The notes: a model not told the origin generated them from the letters alone. A stretch of 64,000 bases of DNA from Candidatus Flexicrinis affinis (GCA_016716525.1 JADJWE010000001.1:744001-808000), one strand, 5' to 3'. Counted from the stretch's first letter, positions 27,548 through 35,995 are shown. Program-made: numbers and translations.

Positions 27548-28219
27548 TTATGACCCTTTCTTGCCCAGAGCGTGCGGGATGTTGAGCCAATTCTGCTCGA
27601 AACCTTCGATCCACGCCTGTGTCAGCGGCGAGTCGTTCAGCCGCATAAAGACGTCGTACTGCATGACCAGTACTGGTGCGCCAGCGCGGAGGACGGCTTC
27701 GGCTTGTTCCGGGCTGCGGATCGAGGCGGCGGCGATTTGTGTCGTGACGCCGTGTCGCGCGTACATTGTGGCGATGTCGGACACCAGCCCATACGCGTCC
27801 ACGTTCGCGTCCTGAATACGCCCGATGTACGGGGCGACGTAGGCCGCACCGGCGCGAGCTGCCAAATACGCTTGATTGAGCGTCGCAATGGTCGTGATCA
27901 GCGGTCTGAGGCCCTCGTCAGCGATCCTGCGGGCCGCCGCCATTCCGGCATGCGTGGCGATCAGCTTGGGGTGGATGTTGGGTGAAATCCGGCGCAGGTT
28001 GTCCATCTCGCGCAGGTAGTCGTCAGGGGTGGGGCCGTGAAGCTGCACGTAGAGCGGCACATCGACACTGCTGCACACATAGGCGACGACATTTTCAAGC
28101 GTACGCCCGTCGGCCGTCCAGCGTTCCATGATGGCCGGGTTGGTCGCGATGGCATCGGCGAGGCCGTAGTTGGCGGCCTGAATGGCCTGCTCGGGGGTGC
28201 CCTCTATCCAAAACTCCAT
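27548..28219 (-). CDS. Fructose-6-phosphate aldolase / transaldolase-like enzyme
   Basis: This 223-residue TIM barrel has the short TalC/FSA length. The Schiff-base lysine is Lys85 in HPKLIATHAG. Gln59 and Tyr131, which mark fructose-6-phosphate aldolases as opposed to transaldolases, are both present. The AGAAYVAPYIGRIQD segment is typical. The usual Asp6 is Glu6 here (WIEGTP), which is unusual for a residue in the active site. The ATG at 28219 has a GGAGGT ribosome site; a frame 7 codons longer lacks one. It lies 13 bp after the KDPG-type aldolase and abuts the isomerase. It probably splits a ketose derivative made by that isomerase. Confidence 0.88.
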   Translation of the reverse strand: MEFWIEGTPEQAIQAANYGLADAIATNPAIMERWTADGRTLENVVAYVCSSVDVPLYVQLHGPTPDDYLREMDNLRRISPNIHPKLIATHAGMAAARRIADEGLRPLITTIATLNQAYLAARAGAAYVAPYIGRIQDANVDAYGLVSDIATMYARHGVTTQIAAASIRSPEQAEAVLRAGAPVLVMQYDVFMRLNDSPLTQAWIEGFEQNWLNIPHALGKKGS

Positions 28220-28232
28220 GTTGACCTCCAGC

Positions 28233-28907
28233 CTATGCACTGCGAATCCGTCGGATCAGCTCCAACGTCGCTGCCGTCAGGTCTGCGATTTTGTCGAATG
28301 CGCCGGCCTTGATCCACCCGCTCTGAATAAGCTGGCTGCCCATGCCGACACACGCCACGCCGGCATCGAACCACTCGCGCAGGTTCGTTTCGTCCGGGGT
28401 GACACCACCGGTCGGCATGATCTTGCTCCACGGCCGCGGCGCAAGGACGGCTTTGACAAACCCCGGGCCACCCACCGCACTACCGGGGAACATCTTGACG
28501 AACTCGGCGCCGTGCTCCTCGGCGGCTGCGATGGTGTTGAGATCGCCACAGCCCGGGACGTACGGCAGCTTCCTCCGATTGCACATGCGCGCAACGGCCT
28601 CGTTGAACGTAGGCCCGATAATGAAGTTGGCGCCGTGGGCGGCATACAGCGCCGCGGTCGCTTCGTCCTCAACCGAGCCGACCCCGACGATCATAGTCGG
28701 GTGATTCGCCCGGCAGTACTTGACGAGCTGCGAAAACACTTCGATCGCGAAGTCGCCGCGGTTCGTGAACTCGACGACGTGGCTTCCCCCGGTCGACAGC
28801 GCGCCGACGACCTTCTGTGCGACGTCGGCGTCCGGGTGGTAGAACAGCGGGACCATACCGTCTTGAAGGATGGTGTTGTAGACAGTCATGCGATCGAACT
28901 GAGCCAT
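28233..28907 (-). CDS. eda: KDPG/KHG aldolase family protein
   Basis: This 224-residue class I aldolase cleaves 2-keto-3-deoxy sugar acid phosphates to pyruvate and an aldehyde. Glu46 and Arg50 (VEFTNR) correspond to Glu45 and Arg49 of E. coli Eda, and the Schiff-base residue is Lys138 in VKMFPGSAVGG. IMPTGGV is the phosphate-binding loop. It is longer by about 10 residues than Eda at the N-terminus. Its position after the FGGY kinase and the shikimate-dehydrogenase-like gene suggests a sugar-acid branch in the same pathway. No dehydratase gene is seen in the operon, so the source of the keto-deoxy acid is unclear. Confidence 0.9.
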   Translation of the reverse strand: MAQFDRMTVYNTILQDGMVPLFYHPDADVAQKVVGALSTGGSHVVEFTNRGDFAIEVFSQLVKYCRANHPTMIVGVGSVEDEATAALYAAHGANFIIGPTFNEAVARMCNRRKLPYVPGCGDLNTIAAAEEHGAEFVKMFPGSAVGGPGFVKAVLAPRPWSKIMPTGGVTPDETNLREWFDAGVACVGMGSQLIQSGWIKAGAFDKIADLTAATLELIRRIRSA

Positions 28908-28922
28908 GTTTGAAGTTCCTTG

Positions 28923-29861
28923 TTAACTTGGGCGAAGAGCAGATGCCGCTTCGTCGAGGCGCTTGAACACATCGGGTGTGAGCTGCAGGTGGAACACTTC
29001 GGCGATGACTTGTGTCCAACCGTGCAGGAAATAAACCCAACCGTCTTCGATCACTAAACCGCGCTGTGCGGCTTGCCGTTCTGCTTGGTGCATGAAGTCG
29101 AGCGCGCCGCGGTAGTTCAACTCCCACACGTAGCCGCCAAGCGGGAACGCCCCAGCGTCGGAGATCGGCGAGCCGGGGCGATCCTTGCCGAGGCCGGTGG
29201 CATTAATGACCAGCGATCCCGCGGGCAGATCTGCCATGAGCCGATCGTTTTCGGCAGCGGACTGGGTCAACCGATACTCGAACTCGATCGGCGTATTCAG
29301 CCGCGTGTGAATCTCCTTCAGCGCGTCAATCCGTTCCTGCGCGATGTCCGCCATGATCATGCGTGGAGGATACTCCCCCGTGTTCGACCGTTCGGCAAGG
29401 AAGATGCTAATCGCAATCGCCGCGCCGCCGGCCCCGAGGCATAATACATGCCCGCCGCTCTGGCGCCAGTGGTCGGCTGGAATGAAGTGGTCGAGTGCCA
29501 AGCCGGACGATATCGGGTCTTTGGCGTGCCCGCACAGTTTGCCGTCCTGCTTTGAAATTGACGAGATTTCGCCACAGATATCTGCGTAAGGATCGAGATA
29601 GTCGAACAGGTCGCGGCACGCTTCGAGCAGGTCGATCTTGTGAGTTGTCACCAGCGCGCCACGGGTCATCGGGTCGTCGCGAATGTGCTCGACGATCGAA
29701 CGATAAGTGTCCGCCGGCGCGTGAATGGGCGCGTCGTAACCGACGATCTGCGCACCCAACCCGAGGATCTCAGACCATTTCGGGAAGACGCTCATAATGG
29801 ATGATTTGGTGGTTGTCACCCCGATGAAGTACATGGTGGGTTGACGCTGTGGCGCAAGCAT
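28923..29861 (-). CDS. Shikimate-dehydrogenase-like NAD(P)-dependent oxidoreductase
   Basis: This 312-residue protein has the two-domain AroE fold. The nucleotide loop GAGGAA and the catalytic-type Lys (VTTHK) and Asp (HAKDPISSG) are present. The substrate-binding motif of true shikimate dehydrogenases is not: the HSxSP segment reads TKSSI, and the AVNT segment reads ISSIS. Together with its place in a sugar operon far from other aromatic-pathway genes, this suggests a paralogue that oxidises a polyol, cyclitol or sugar acid. The start may be 29861 or the ATG at 29834. Confidence 0.8.
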   Translation of the reverse strand: MLAPQRQPTMYFIGVTTTKSSIMSVFPKWSEILGLGAQIVGYDAPIHAPADTYRSIVEHIRDDPMTRGALVTTHKIDLLEACRDLFDYLDPYADICGEISSISKQDGKLCGHAKDPISSGLALDHFIPADHWRQSGGHVLCLGAGGAAIAISIFLAERSNTGEYPPRMIMADIAQERIDALKEIHTRLNTPIEFEYRLTQSAAENDRLMADLPAGSLVINATGLGKDRPGSPISDAGAFPLGGYVWELNYRGALDFMHQAERQAAQRGLVIEDGWVYFLHGWTQVIAEVFHLQLTPDVFKRLDEAASALRPS

Positions 29862-29876
29862 GGGGGCACCCTTAGG

Positions 29877-31403
29877 TTACATCGCGGCGATCTCGTCGTA
29901 GATCGGTTCTAGCGCCTCGTAAAGCCGGTTAAAGATCGGGTAGGCGCGCTCGTATGTTGCTTGCGCCGCCGGATTTGGCCTAACCGTCGACGCGATTTGG
30001 TTCATCGATTCGATCATCTCGAAGCCGGGGTACAGGCCGACCCCGACGCCGCCGACCAACGCCGCGCCCATCGAAGTCGCTTCTTCGAGGATCGCGAGAC
30101 GGTGAATCGGGATGCCGTAGACGTCGGCCATGATTTGATTCCAGACCCGCCCGGCCGCGCCTCCGCCGATCACGCGCATCGCGTCAATGTGGGTACCCTG
30201 AGCACGAAACGCATCGAGAATGACGCGCAGGTTCATCGTGACGCCTTCCAACACAGCCCTAAGCATGTGCGCGCGCGTGTGTCGTATCGTCAATCCGACG
30301 AATCCGCCGCGCGCATGCGGATTCCAGCGCGGGCTCCGCTCCCCAAGCAGGTAGGGGAGGTAGAAAAGCCCCTCTGCACCGGGGGCGATCTTTTCGATCT
30401 CGAGATTGATGAGCTCGTAGCTGCTGATGCCAAGCCGGCTTGCTGCCTCCTTTTCGAAGGTCGCGAGTTGGTCACGCGTCCACTGGTATGACGCGCCTGC
30501 GGCCTGCATCGTGCCGGTTGGCATGACCATGTCGGGGATGACGTGGCCGAAGGTAAACGTCCGGAACTGCGGGTCGAAAATCGGCTTGGGCGTCGACACG
30601 GCAATCCATGACGACGAGCCAACGTAGTTGTAAGCAGAGCCTTCGCGGATAACACCGGCGCCTGCCGCCGCACATGCGCCATCACCGCCGCCGATGACGA
30701 CTGGCGTGCCAGCGGCGACACCGACCTCGTCGGCTATGCCCGGCAGCACCGCACCAACCACCTCGACCGACTGCCGAAGCGCCGGTAGTTTTTCGATCGG
30801 GAGGCCAACGGCATCGAGGATCGCCGCCGACCAGGTACCGGTGCCGAGGTCGTACAGGTTCATACTCGACCCGTCCGAGGGATCGGTGACGAATTCCCCC
30901 GTCAGGCGCGCGACGATTGAGTCTTTGGCGTGGACGAACTTGTAAGTGCGGTCGTAGAGGTCGCGCTGGTGCTCGCGAATCCAAAGGATTTTCGCCAATG
31001 AGTACGACGCGCTGAGGCGATGCCCTGTGATACGGTAGACATCCTCGAATGCGACCCGCTCCCCGATCCATTTCTCTTGCGCCAGCGAGCGCTGGTCGGC
31101 CCAGATAATGGCGTTGCGCAGCGGGCGGGCGTCTCGATCAAGCGGGACTGCGCCCATCATCTGCCCACTGAAGGTGATGCAGGCGATGTCGTTTTTGGCA
31201 ACGCGCGTTTCGGCGAGCAGCCGCTGCGTGGATTGGCAAACGGCCTTCCACCAATCGTCCGGATTCTGCTCGGCCCATCCGGTGTGCGCATATTCGGTTT
31301 GGTAAGGGTAGAAGTTCGCGCCGACGAGCCGGCCCTCGCGATCGTATAAAGTCGCCTTGTTGCCGGTTGTGCCGAGGTCATGCGCGATGATGAATTGGGC
31401 CAT
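29877..31403 (-). CDS. FGGY-family carbohydrate kinase (xylulokinase-like)
   Basis: This 508-residue ATP-dependent sugar kinase has the N-terminal phosphate loop DLGTTGNKATLYD (9-21), the catalytic Asp103 region (WADQRS), a second phosphate loop (GGGDGACAAAGAG) and the C-terminal GGGAAGRVWNQ adenosine motif. Xylulokinase is the best match by overall pattern, but family members phosphorylate many ketoses and polyols. It is the first gene of the minus-strand operon and has its own strong promoter, which shares a palindromic operator with the GntR gene. The ATG at 31403 begins at the phosphate loop; a frame 28 codons longer has no support. Confidence 0.9.
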   Translation of the reverse strand: MAQFIIAHDLGTTGNKATLYDREGRLVGANFYPYQTEYAHTGWAEQNPDDWWKAVCQSTQRLLAETRVAKNDIACITFSGQMMGAVPLDRDARPLRNAIIWADQRSLAQEKWIGERVAFEDVYRITGHRLSASYSLAKILWIREHQRDLYDRTYKFVHAKDSIVARLTGEFVTDPSDGSSMNLYDLGTGTWSAAILDAVGLPIEKLPALRQSVEVVGAVLPGIADEVGVAAGTPVVIGGGDGACAAAGAGVIREGSAYNYVGSSSWIAVSTPKPIFDPQFRTFTFGHVIPDMVMPTGTMQAAGASYQWTRDQLATFEKEAASRLGISSYELINLEIEKIAPGAEGLFYLPYLLGERSPRWNPHARGGFVGLTIRHTRAHMLRAVLEGVTMNLRVILDAFRAQGTHIDAMRVIGGGAAGRVWNQIMADVYGIPIHRLAILEEATSMGAALVGGVGVGLYPGFEMIESMNQIASTVRPNPAAQATYERAYPIFNRLYEALEPIYDEIAAM

Positions 31404-31431
31404 GATGCGTGTCTCGCATAGAACGAACTGC

Positions 31432-31461
31432 TTGACAATCGTATGCCGTGTACAGTATATT
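31432..31461 (+). promoter_or_regulatory. Promoter of the gntR gene
   Basis: A perfect TTGACA (31432-31437) is followed after 18 bp by TATATT (31456-31461). Transcription would start near 31468, right at the operator, and the GTG start of the regulator lies at 31503. Confidence 0.6.
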
Positions 31462-31482
31462 CCACGCAACCTGTAATTACAA
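31454..31482 (-). promoter_or_regulatory. Promoter of the FGGY kinase operon
   Basis: On the minus strand TTGTAA (31482-31477) and TATACT (31459-31454) are 17 bp apart, with the kinase start about 50 bp beyond. Its -10 box overlaps the -10 box of the divergent gntR promoter, so the two promoters should compete for polymerase. Confidence 0.6.
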
Positions 31483-31484
31483 GT
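31469..31484. promoter_or_regulatory. Palindromic operator for the GntR regulator
   Basis: ACCTGTAATTACAAGT is a 16-bp palindrome with a single mismatched pair and the perfect core TGTAATTACA (31472-31481). It overlaps the -35 box of the kinase promoter and the predicted start of the gntR transcript, so one bound dimer could repress both directions. Confidence 0.65.
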
Positions 31485-31502
31485 CATTAGGGGCTATAAC
31501 AA

Positions 31503-32273
31503 GTGTTAGATGCCCGCGACACAGTCTTTGCCAACCATCGTATAGACCCACTTAAGCCGGTCCCGTATCACGTGCAGGTATATCAGGCGATCGAGCAGAT
31601 TATCGGCGCGTCAATGCGCCCCGGCGACCAGCTCCCCGGCGAACCGCGCCTATGCGAGCTGTTCGGCGTTAGCCGCACGGTGATCCGTCAGGCGCTCGAT
31701 CAACTGCTGCGTGACGGATTGATTCTGCGCGTCATGGGCAAAGGCACGTTCGTGGCCGAGCCCAAGATCCCCGAAGGGCTTGTAGGCAGCGTGTCCGGTT
31801 TCCACGAAGACATGGTCGCTAAGGGCTACACGCCCGTGTCTCGCGTGCTGTTGCAGCAGCGGGTCAAACCGACCGTCAAGGTCGCCCGCAACCTCGAAAT
31901 CAGTGCCAGCACCGACGTGATCGAACTGCGGCGAGTTCGTTATGTCAACGGCATTCCGATCCAACTGGTGTCGAATTACCTTCCGTATGCATCGTGTCCA
32001 TCCGTATTGGATGCCGATCTGACACATCGGTCGTTGTATGGACACATGCGCGAGAAGTACGGCCTCGAGATCGCACGAGGGAAACGGATTATCGAAGCGG
32101 TACTCGCCAACGAAGAGGAGTCGGGCCTGCTCGAAGTGCCGATCGGTGCCCCGCTGTTGGTGGTAGACAGCGTCAGTTTCCTCGCAGACGGCACGCCGAT
32201 TGAGTACTACCACGCCGTCCACCGCAGCGACCGTGCCCGGTTTGAGATCGAGGTCGCGCGGTCACGTCCGTAA
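31503..32273 (+). CDS. GntR-family (HutC subfamily) transcriptional regulator
   Basis: This 256-residue regulator has an N-terminal winged helix-turn-helix at about residues 25-95 (LPGEPRLCELFGVSRTVIRQALDQLLRDGLILRV) and a C-terminal UTRA ligand domain with LRRVRYVNGIPIQLVSNYLP and the late IEYYHAVHRSDRARFEIEV ending. HutC-type regulators usually sense a phosphorylated sugar or a related metabolite of the operon they control. It faces the eight-gene catabolic operon and precedes the sugar-importer genes, so it probably controls both. The GTG start at 31503 lies 18 bp after the operator. Confidence 0.92.
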   Translation: MLDARDTVFANHRIDPLKPVPYHVQVYQAIEQIIGASMRPGDQLPGEPRLCELFGVSRTVIRQALDQLLRDGLILRVMGKGTFVAEPKIPEGLVGSVSGFHEDMVAKGYTPVSRVLLQQRVKPTVKVARNLEISASTDVIELRRVRYVNGIPIQLVSNYLPYASCPSVLDADLTHRSLYGHMREKYGLEIARGKRIIEAVLANEEESGLLEVPIGAPLLVVDSVSFLADGTPIEYYHAVHRSDRARFEIEVARSRP

Positions 32274-32414
32274 TTCATGTACGAGAGCACCACTGCCGGA
32301 GCCATCCGCGGTGTTCACCCTGACGGATTGAGTGAATGGAGTTCCTAGTTGAAGCGATCTTGTCCGAACGTTCCTACCAGCAATACCTCAAGTACTGTGC
32401 ACAGGAGATCTACA

Positions 32415-33896
32415 ATGCGTAAATTCACTGTCTTTGTCTTCGTCGCGGCACTGCTCGTGCTGAGCCTCGGCGTTACCGCGCAGGGCGAGTTTGCCGGCCA
32501 GACCATCGTCGTCGTCACCCAGACTGGCCGTTCGATCGGCGGACCGGTCGAGGACTTTGCCCCCGAGTGGGAAGCGATGACTGGCGCCGACGTGCAGCTT
32601 CAGCAGTTTGCCTTTGGCGAGCTGTACGAGAAGATGATCACCGCCTTTGAGACCGGTTCGATCGACTATGACATGATGATCTTCCCGGCCGACTGGGCAG
32701 GCGACTTCATGGCCCCGGGCTACCTTGAACCGATGCCGCAAGAATTACTCGATGCCCTTGAGCCGGACGACATCATCCCGCTGTATGCCGACCGGATCAC
32801 GGCGTGGGGCGACACCGTATATGCACTTCCGTACGACGGTGACTCGCACATGATGTACTACCGCAAGGATCTGGTGAACCCGGAAAGCCCGTACGCCGCT
32901 GAATTCGAGGCCGAGTATGGCTATCCGCTCGATGAGCCCCAGACTTGGGATCAGTACTTCGACATCGCGACGTTCTTCAACGGCCGTGAGGTTGAGACCG
33001 CGGGCGAAATGCTGCCGATCTACGGTGTCGCCGAAGCCCAGCGTCGTAATGCCCAGAGCTACTGGGTGTATCTGTCGCACGCGGCCGGCTATGCCAAGAC
33101 CCCGGGCAATCCGTGCTTCTTCTTCGACTGCGCCGATATGACGCCTGAGGTCAACAACCCCGGCTTCGTGCGCGCGCTGGAAGAATACGTCGCGCTGCGC
33201 GCCCTCGGCCCGGAAGAAATGATCAACTGGGACGTGGCGGACACGCGCGTTCAGTTCCCGGCGGGCATTAGCGTCTTCAACATCGACTGGGGCGACGTGG
33301 GCCCGATTTCGTACAACCCTGACGCGTCGGTCATCGTCGGTGATACCGGCTTTGCACCGCTGCCCGGTGGTACCGAATACTGGGATTCGCAGGCGGATGC
33401 GTGGGTAACGCCGGAAAGTGGCGTTAATCGCGCTCCGTTTATCGCGTTCGGTGGCTGGATCATCGGCGTGGCCGCGGACAGCGATGTCAAGGAAGCTGCG
33501 CTCGACTTTGCAGCCTTCATGGCGCGTCCGGAATTGGTCCGCCAGCTCGCGACCATCCCCGACACGGGTATCAACCCGTCGCGTTACAGCCAGCTTAACG
33601 TCGAAGACGTCTCGCTGTGGGTCGAGTCCGGCTTCGATGAAGAGGGCGCCGTGGACTACCTCAGCGCCATCCTCGAAGGCATCTCGCACCCGAACTATGT
33701 GCTCGACATCCGTATCCGCGGCAGCGCCGAGTACCTGAGCGTCCTCGATACCGAAGTCGCCCGTGCGCTGGTCGGTGAGATCACCGCGCAGGAGGCACTC
33801 GACAACGTGGCCGCGCAGTGGAACGACATCACTGACCGTCTTGGTCGCGAAGAACAGCTTGCGCAGTATCGCGCCTCCGTGGGTTACGGCGAGTAG
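32415..33896 (+). CDS. Sugar ABC transporter substrate-binding protein, family 1
   Basis: This 493-residue exported protein has a signal peptide ending near GVTAQ and no lipobox. SBP_bac_1 features are a VVTQTGRSIG opening strand, DYDMMIFPADWAGDFMAPGYLEPM, YALPYDGDSHMMYYRKDL, and the late EAALDFAAFMARPELVRQLA helix. It is longer than average for the family, with an extra C-terminal segment after about residue 430. The ATG at 32415 has AGGAG 7 bp upstream. It starts the transport half of the GntR locus and presumably delivers the sugar that the divergent operon degrades. Confidence 0.93.
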   Translation: MRKFTVFVFVAALLVLSLGVTAQGEFAGQTIVVVTQTGRSIGGPVEDFAPEWEAMTGADVQLQQFAFGELYEKMITAFETGSIDYDMMIFPADWAGDFMAPGYLEPMPQELLDALEPDDIIPLYADRITAWGDTVYALPYDGDSHMMYYRKDLVNPESPYAAEFEAEYGYPLDEPQTWDQYFDIATFFNGREVETAGEMLPIYGVAEAQRRNAQSYWVYLSHAAGYAKTPGNPCFFFDCADMTPEVNNPGFVRALEEYVALRALGPEEMINWDVADTRVQFPAGISVFNIDWGDVGPISYNPDASVIVGDTGFAPLPGGTEYWDSQADAWVTPESGVNRAPFIAFGGWIIGVAADSDVKEAALDFAAFMARPELVRQLATIPDTGINPSRYSQLNVEDVSLWVESGFDEEGAVDYLSAILEGISHPNYVLDIRIRGSAEYLSVLDTEVARALVGEITAQEALDNVAAQWNDITDRLGREEQLAQYRASVGYGE

Positions 33897-33915
33897 CCGT
33901 TCAGAATAGTTGGCC

Positions 33916-33944
33916 GTTGGGGTGTGCATCTAGCACACCCCAAC
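33916..33944 (+). terminator. GC-rich hairpin between binding-protein and permease genes
   Basis: A perfect 12-bp stem (GTTGGGGTGTGC at 33916-33927, complement at 33933-33944) has a 5-nt loop and is followed only by TCTTC. It lies 19 bp after the binding-protein stop and 25 bp before the permease start. Confidence 0.7.
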
Positions 33945-33969
33945 TCTTCATCCCACGGAGGAACCTAAT

Positions 33970-34974
33970 ATGGCGCGCCAAGCAAAAGCCGGAGATGCAC
34001 CGTTCGACCGAAATGTTGTGATGAAACGCGTTTTTCTTTCGCCGGCGATCATAATTTTGCTGGCGCTTTCGATCTTCCCGCTGCTGTGGTCGCTGGGCAT
34101 GAGCGTCACCGATATCCAGCGTGGCGACAACCGCGGTGCCGCTGCTGCGGCTGAAGCAGGCGAGGACTCCGGGTTTCTTGGCCTCGGGTTCAACATCACG
34201 CTTCAAAACTATCAGCGCATGTTCAGCGATCAACGCCTGCATTCGACAATACGCAATACGCTTGTCTTTGTGTTTTCAGGTGTGACCATACAGTACGTCA
34301 TCGGCTTTGGCCTCGCGATGGTGCTCAATCAAGACTTCCGAGGGCGCAGCATCGTCAGGGTGATCTTCCTCATGCCGATGATGATGAGCCCGGTGGCGGC
34401 GGCGTATGCCGGGCGCATGATGTTCGACTCGAGCATTTCGCCGCTGGCGCAGTTCCAGCGCACGCTCACCGACACGTTGCAAGGTATCGGTGCGATCCTT
34501 CCGGGGACATTTCTGGATGACGCTGTCGTTCGCATCCCGTGGCTGACCGACGCGGGGTGGGCGCCGGTCACTATGGTGCTGATCGACAGTTGGCAGTGGA
34601 TTCCGTTCGTCACATTGCTGCTGCTTGCCGGCATGCAGACCATCCCCGACGAATTGTACGAGGCGGCCAAAGTTGACGGGGCGAATTCGCTGCAGATTCT
34701 GCGCAGCATTACCTTCCCGATTCTGCTCCCGATTTCGGCGACGGTCATCCTGATCCGCGGCCTCGAAATCTTCAAGATCATCGACATTATCATGGTGACG
34801 ACAGGCGGCGGACCGGGCAACGCGACCGAGTCGCTAACGATGTACATCTTCGACACGGCGTTGACGTTCGGCAACTACGGCTATGCCGCGTCGATCTCGT
34901 TTGCGCTGCTGGCGACGGTCATCCTGTTCGCCACCGTGTTCCTCGCCGGCATGCGACGCATCACGCCCCGATAG
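33970..34974 (+). CDS. Sugar ABC transporter permease, MalF family
   Basis: This 334-residue permease begins with a polar leader and the helix VFLSPAIIILLALSIFPLLWSLGMS. It has the EAA loop LYEAAKVDGANSLQILRSITFPILLP near residue 235 and VTTGGGPGNATESLTMYIF after it. A periplasmic insert after helix 1 is rich in Ala and Glu (AAAAEAGEDSG). The stop is 9 bp before its MalG partner. An ACGGAGGA ribosome site precedes the ATG. Confidence 0.94.
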   Translation: MARQAKAGDAPFDRNVVMKRVFLSPAIIILLALSIFPLLWSLGMSVTDIQRGDNRGAAAAAEAGEDSGFLGLGFNITLQNYQRMFSDQRLHSTIRNTLVFVFSGVTIQYVIGFGLAMVLNQDFRGRSIVRVIFLMPMMMSPVAAAYAGRMMFDSSISPLAQFQRTLTDTLQGIGAILPGTFLDDAVVRIPWLTDAGWAPVTMVLIDSWQWIPFVTLLLLAGMQTIPDELYEAAKVDGANSLQILRSITFPILLPISATVILIRGLEIFKIIDIIMVTTGGGPGNATESLTMYIFDTALTFGNYGYAASISFALLATVILFATVFLAGMRRITPR

Positions 34975-34983
34975 GAGGCCAGC

Positions 34984-35910
34984 ATGAGACGCAATCGCAG
35001 CTTCCTCCATTCGGTCGCGCTGTACGGCATCGTGATCTTCTGGTGCTTTATCGTCCTGTTCCCGTTCTATTGGATGCTCTCGACTTCGTTTAAGACCCAG
35101 ATCGCCGTCAGCCGTGGGCCGCGCTACGTGCCGCAGTTCGAACTGCCGTTTATAACGGTGACCAACGAGGACGGCGAACAAGAGCCGTTCAAGACGCCGG
35201 GCGACTTCACGCCGACGCTGCAGCATTGGAACGATCTATTCACGCGTGACCGCGACGAGGTCGTGCGTCACTTTCGCAACAGCTTGATTGCGGCGACCGG
35301 CAGCATGATCTTCTCGATCATCATCGGCTCAATGGCTGGCTACGGCCTGTCGCGCTTCCGGTACTACTGGGCGCGCTTGGGCTGGGACAACGACAACATC
35401 GCGTTTTGGATCGTGTCGAACCGGTTCCTGCCGCCGGCGTTGTTCGTGGTGCCGTTTCTGCTGCTGTACTCGACGCTGGGGCTCGTCGATAAGCACTTCG
35501 GCCTGATCCTCGCCTACACGATGTTCAACGTACCATTCGCCGTGTGGATCATGCGCGACTTCTTCAACGGCCTGCCCGAAGAGCTTGAAGAAAGCGCAAT
35601 GATCGACGGCGCGACGCGCTGGGTGGCCTTCATCCGCATCGTACTGCCGTTGAGCGCGCCGGGCCTCGTGGCGGTCGCCATCTTCTCGTTTGTGTTCTCG
35701 TGGAACGAGTACTTGTACGCGTTGATGCTCACGAATTACGAGGCCATCACGATGCCGGTGCTCATCGCCGGACAGAACAATACACGCGGCATTCAGTGGT
35801 GGTTTATCTCCGCGCTGACGCTGACAGCCGTGGCGCCGGTGGTGCTGATCGGCCTTGCGCTGCAGCGGTACATCACGCGCGGCTTGGTCTCGGGAGCGAT
35901 CAAGGGGTAG
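34984..35910 (+). CDS. Sugar ABC transporter permease, MalG family
   Basis: This 308-residue permease opens with IVLFPFYWMLSTSFKTQIAV, carries a periplasmic insert with FELPFITVTNEDGEQEPFKT (about residues 48-70), and has the EAA loop LEESAMIDGATRWVAFIRIVLPLSAPG near residue 200. The ending TRGLVSGAIKG is typical. GGAGG overlaps the end of the upstream gene. A strong terminator follows, closing the GntR-importer unit. Confidence 0.94.
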   Translation: MRRNRSFLHSVALYGIVIFWCFIVLFPFYWMLSTSFKTQIAVSRGPRYVPQFELPFITVTNEDGEQEPFKTPGDFTPTLQHWNDLFTRDRDEVVRHFRNSLIAATGSMIFSIIIGSMAGYGLSRFRYYWARLGWDNDNIAFWIVSNRFLPPALFVVPFLLLYSTLGLVDKHFGLILAYTMFNVPFAVWIMRDFFNGLPEELEESAMIDGATRWVAFIRIVLPLSAPGLVAVAIFSFVFSWNEYLYALMLTNYEAITMPVLIAGQNNTRGIQWWFISALTLTAVAPVVLIGLALQRYITRGLVSGAIKG

Positions 35911-35940
35911 GCATCGCTCCGACCGAGACGGTATGAATCA

Positions 35941-35970
35941 ACCGGCCCTGCCGAAAAAGGCAGGGCCGGT
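35941..35970 (+). terminator. Rho-independent terminator between converging importers
   Basis: A perfect 12-bp stem (ACCGGCCCTGCC at 35941-35952, complement at 35959-35970) encloses a GAAAAA loop and is followed by CTCTTGTT. It lies between the importer ending at 35910 and the minus-strand permease ending at 35996, and probably serves both. Confidence 0.75.
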
Positions 35971-35995
35971 CTCTTGTTCCGAATTCCGGAGGCGC

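Noticed and set aside
32745..33929. Minus-strand open frame (394 codons) opposite a binding-protein gene
   Set aside because: Same reason: the plus-strand product is a clear family member and this frame is compositionally biased.
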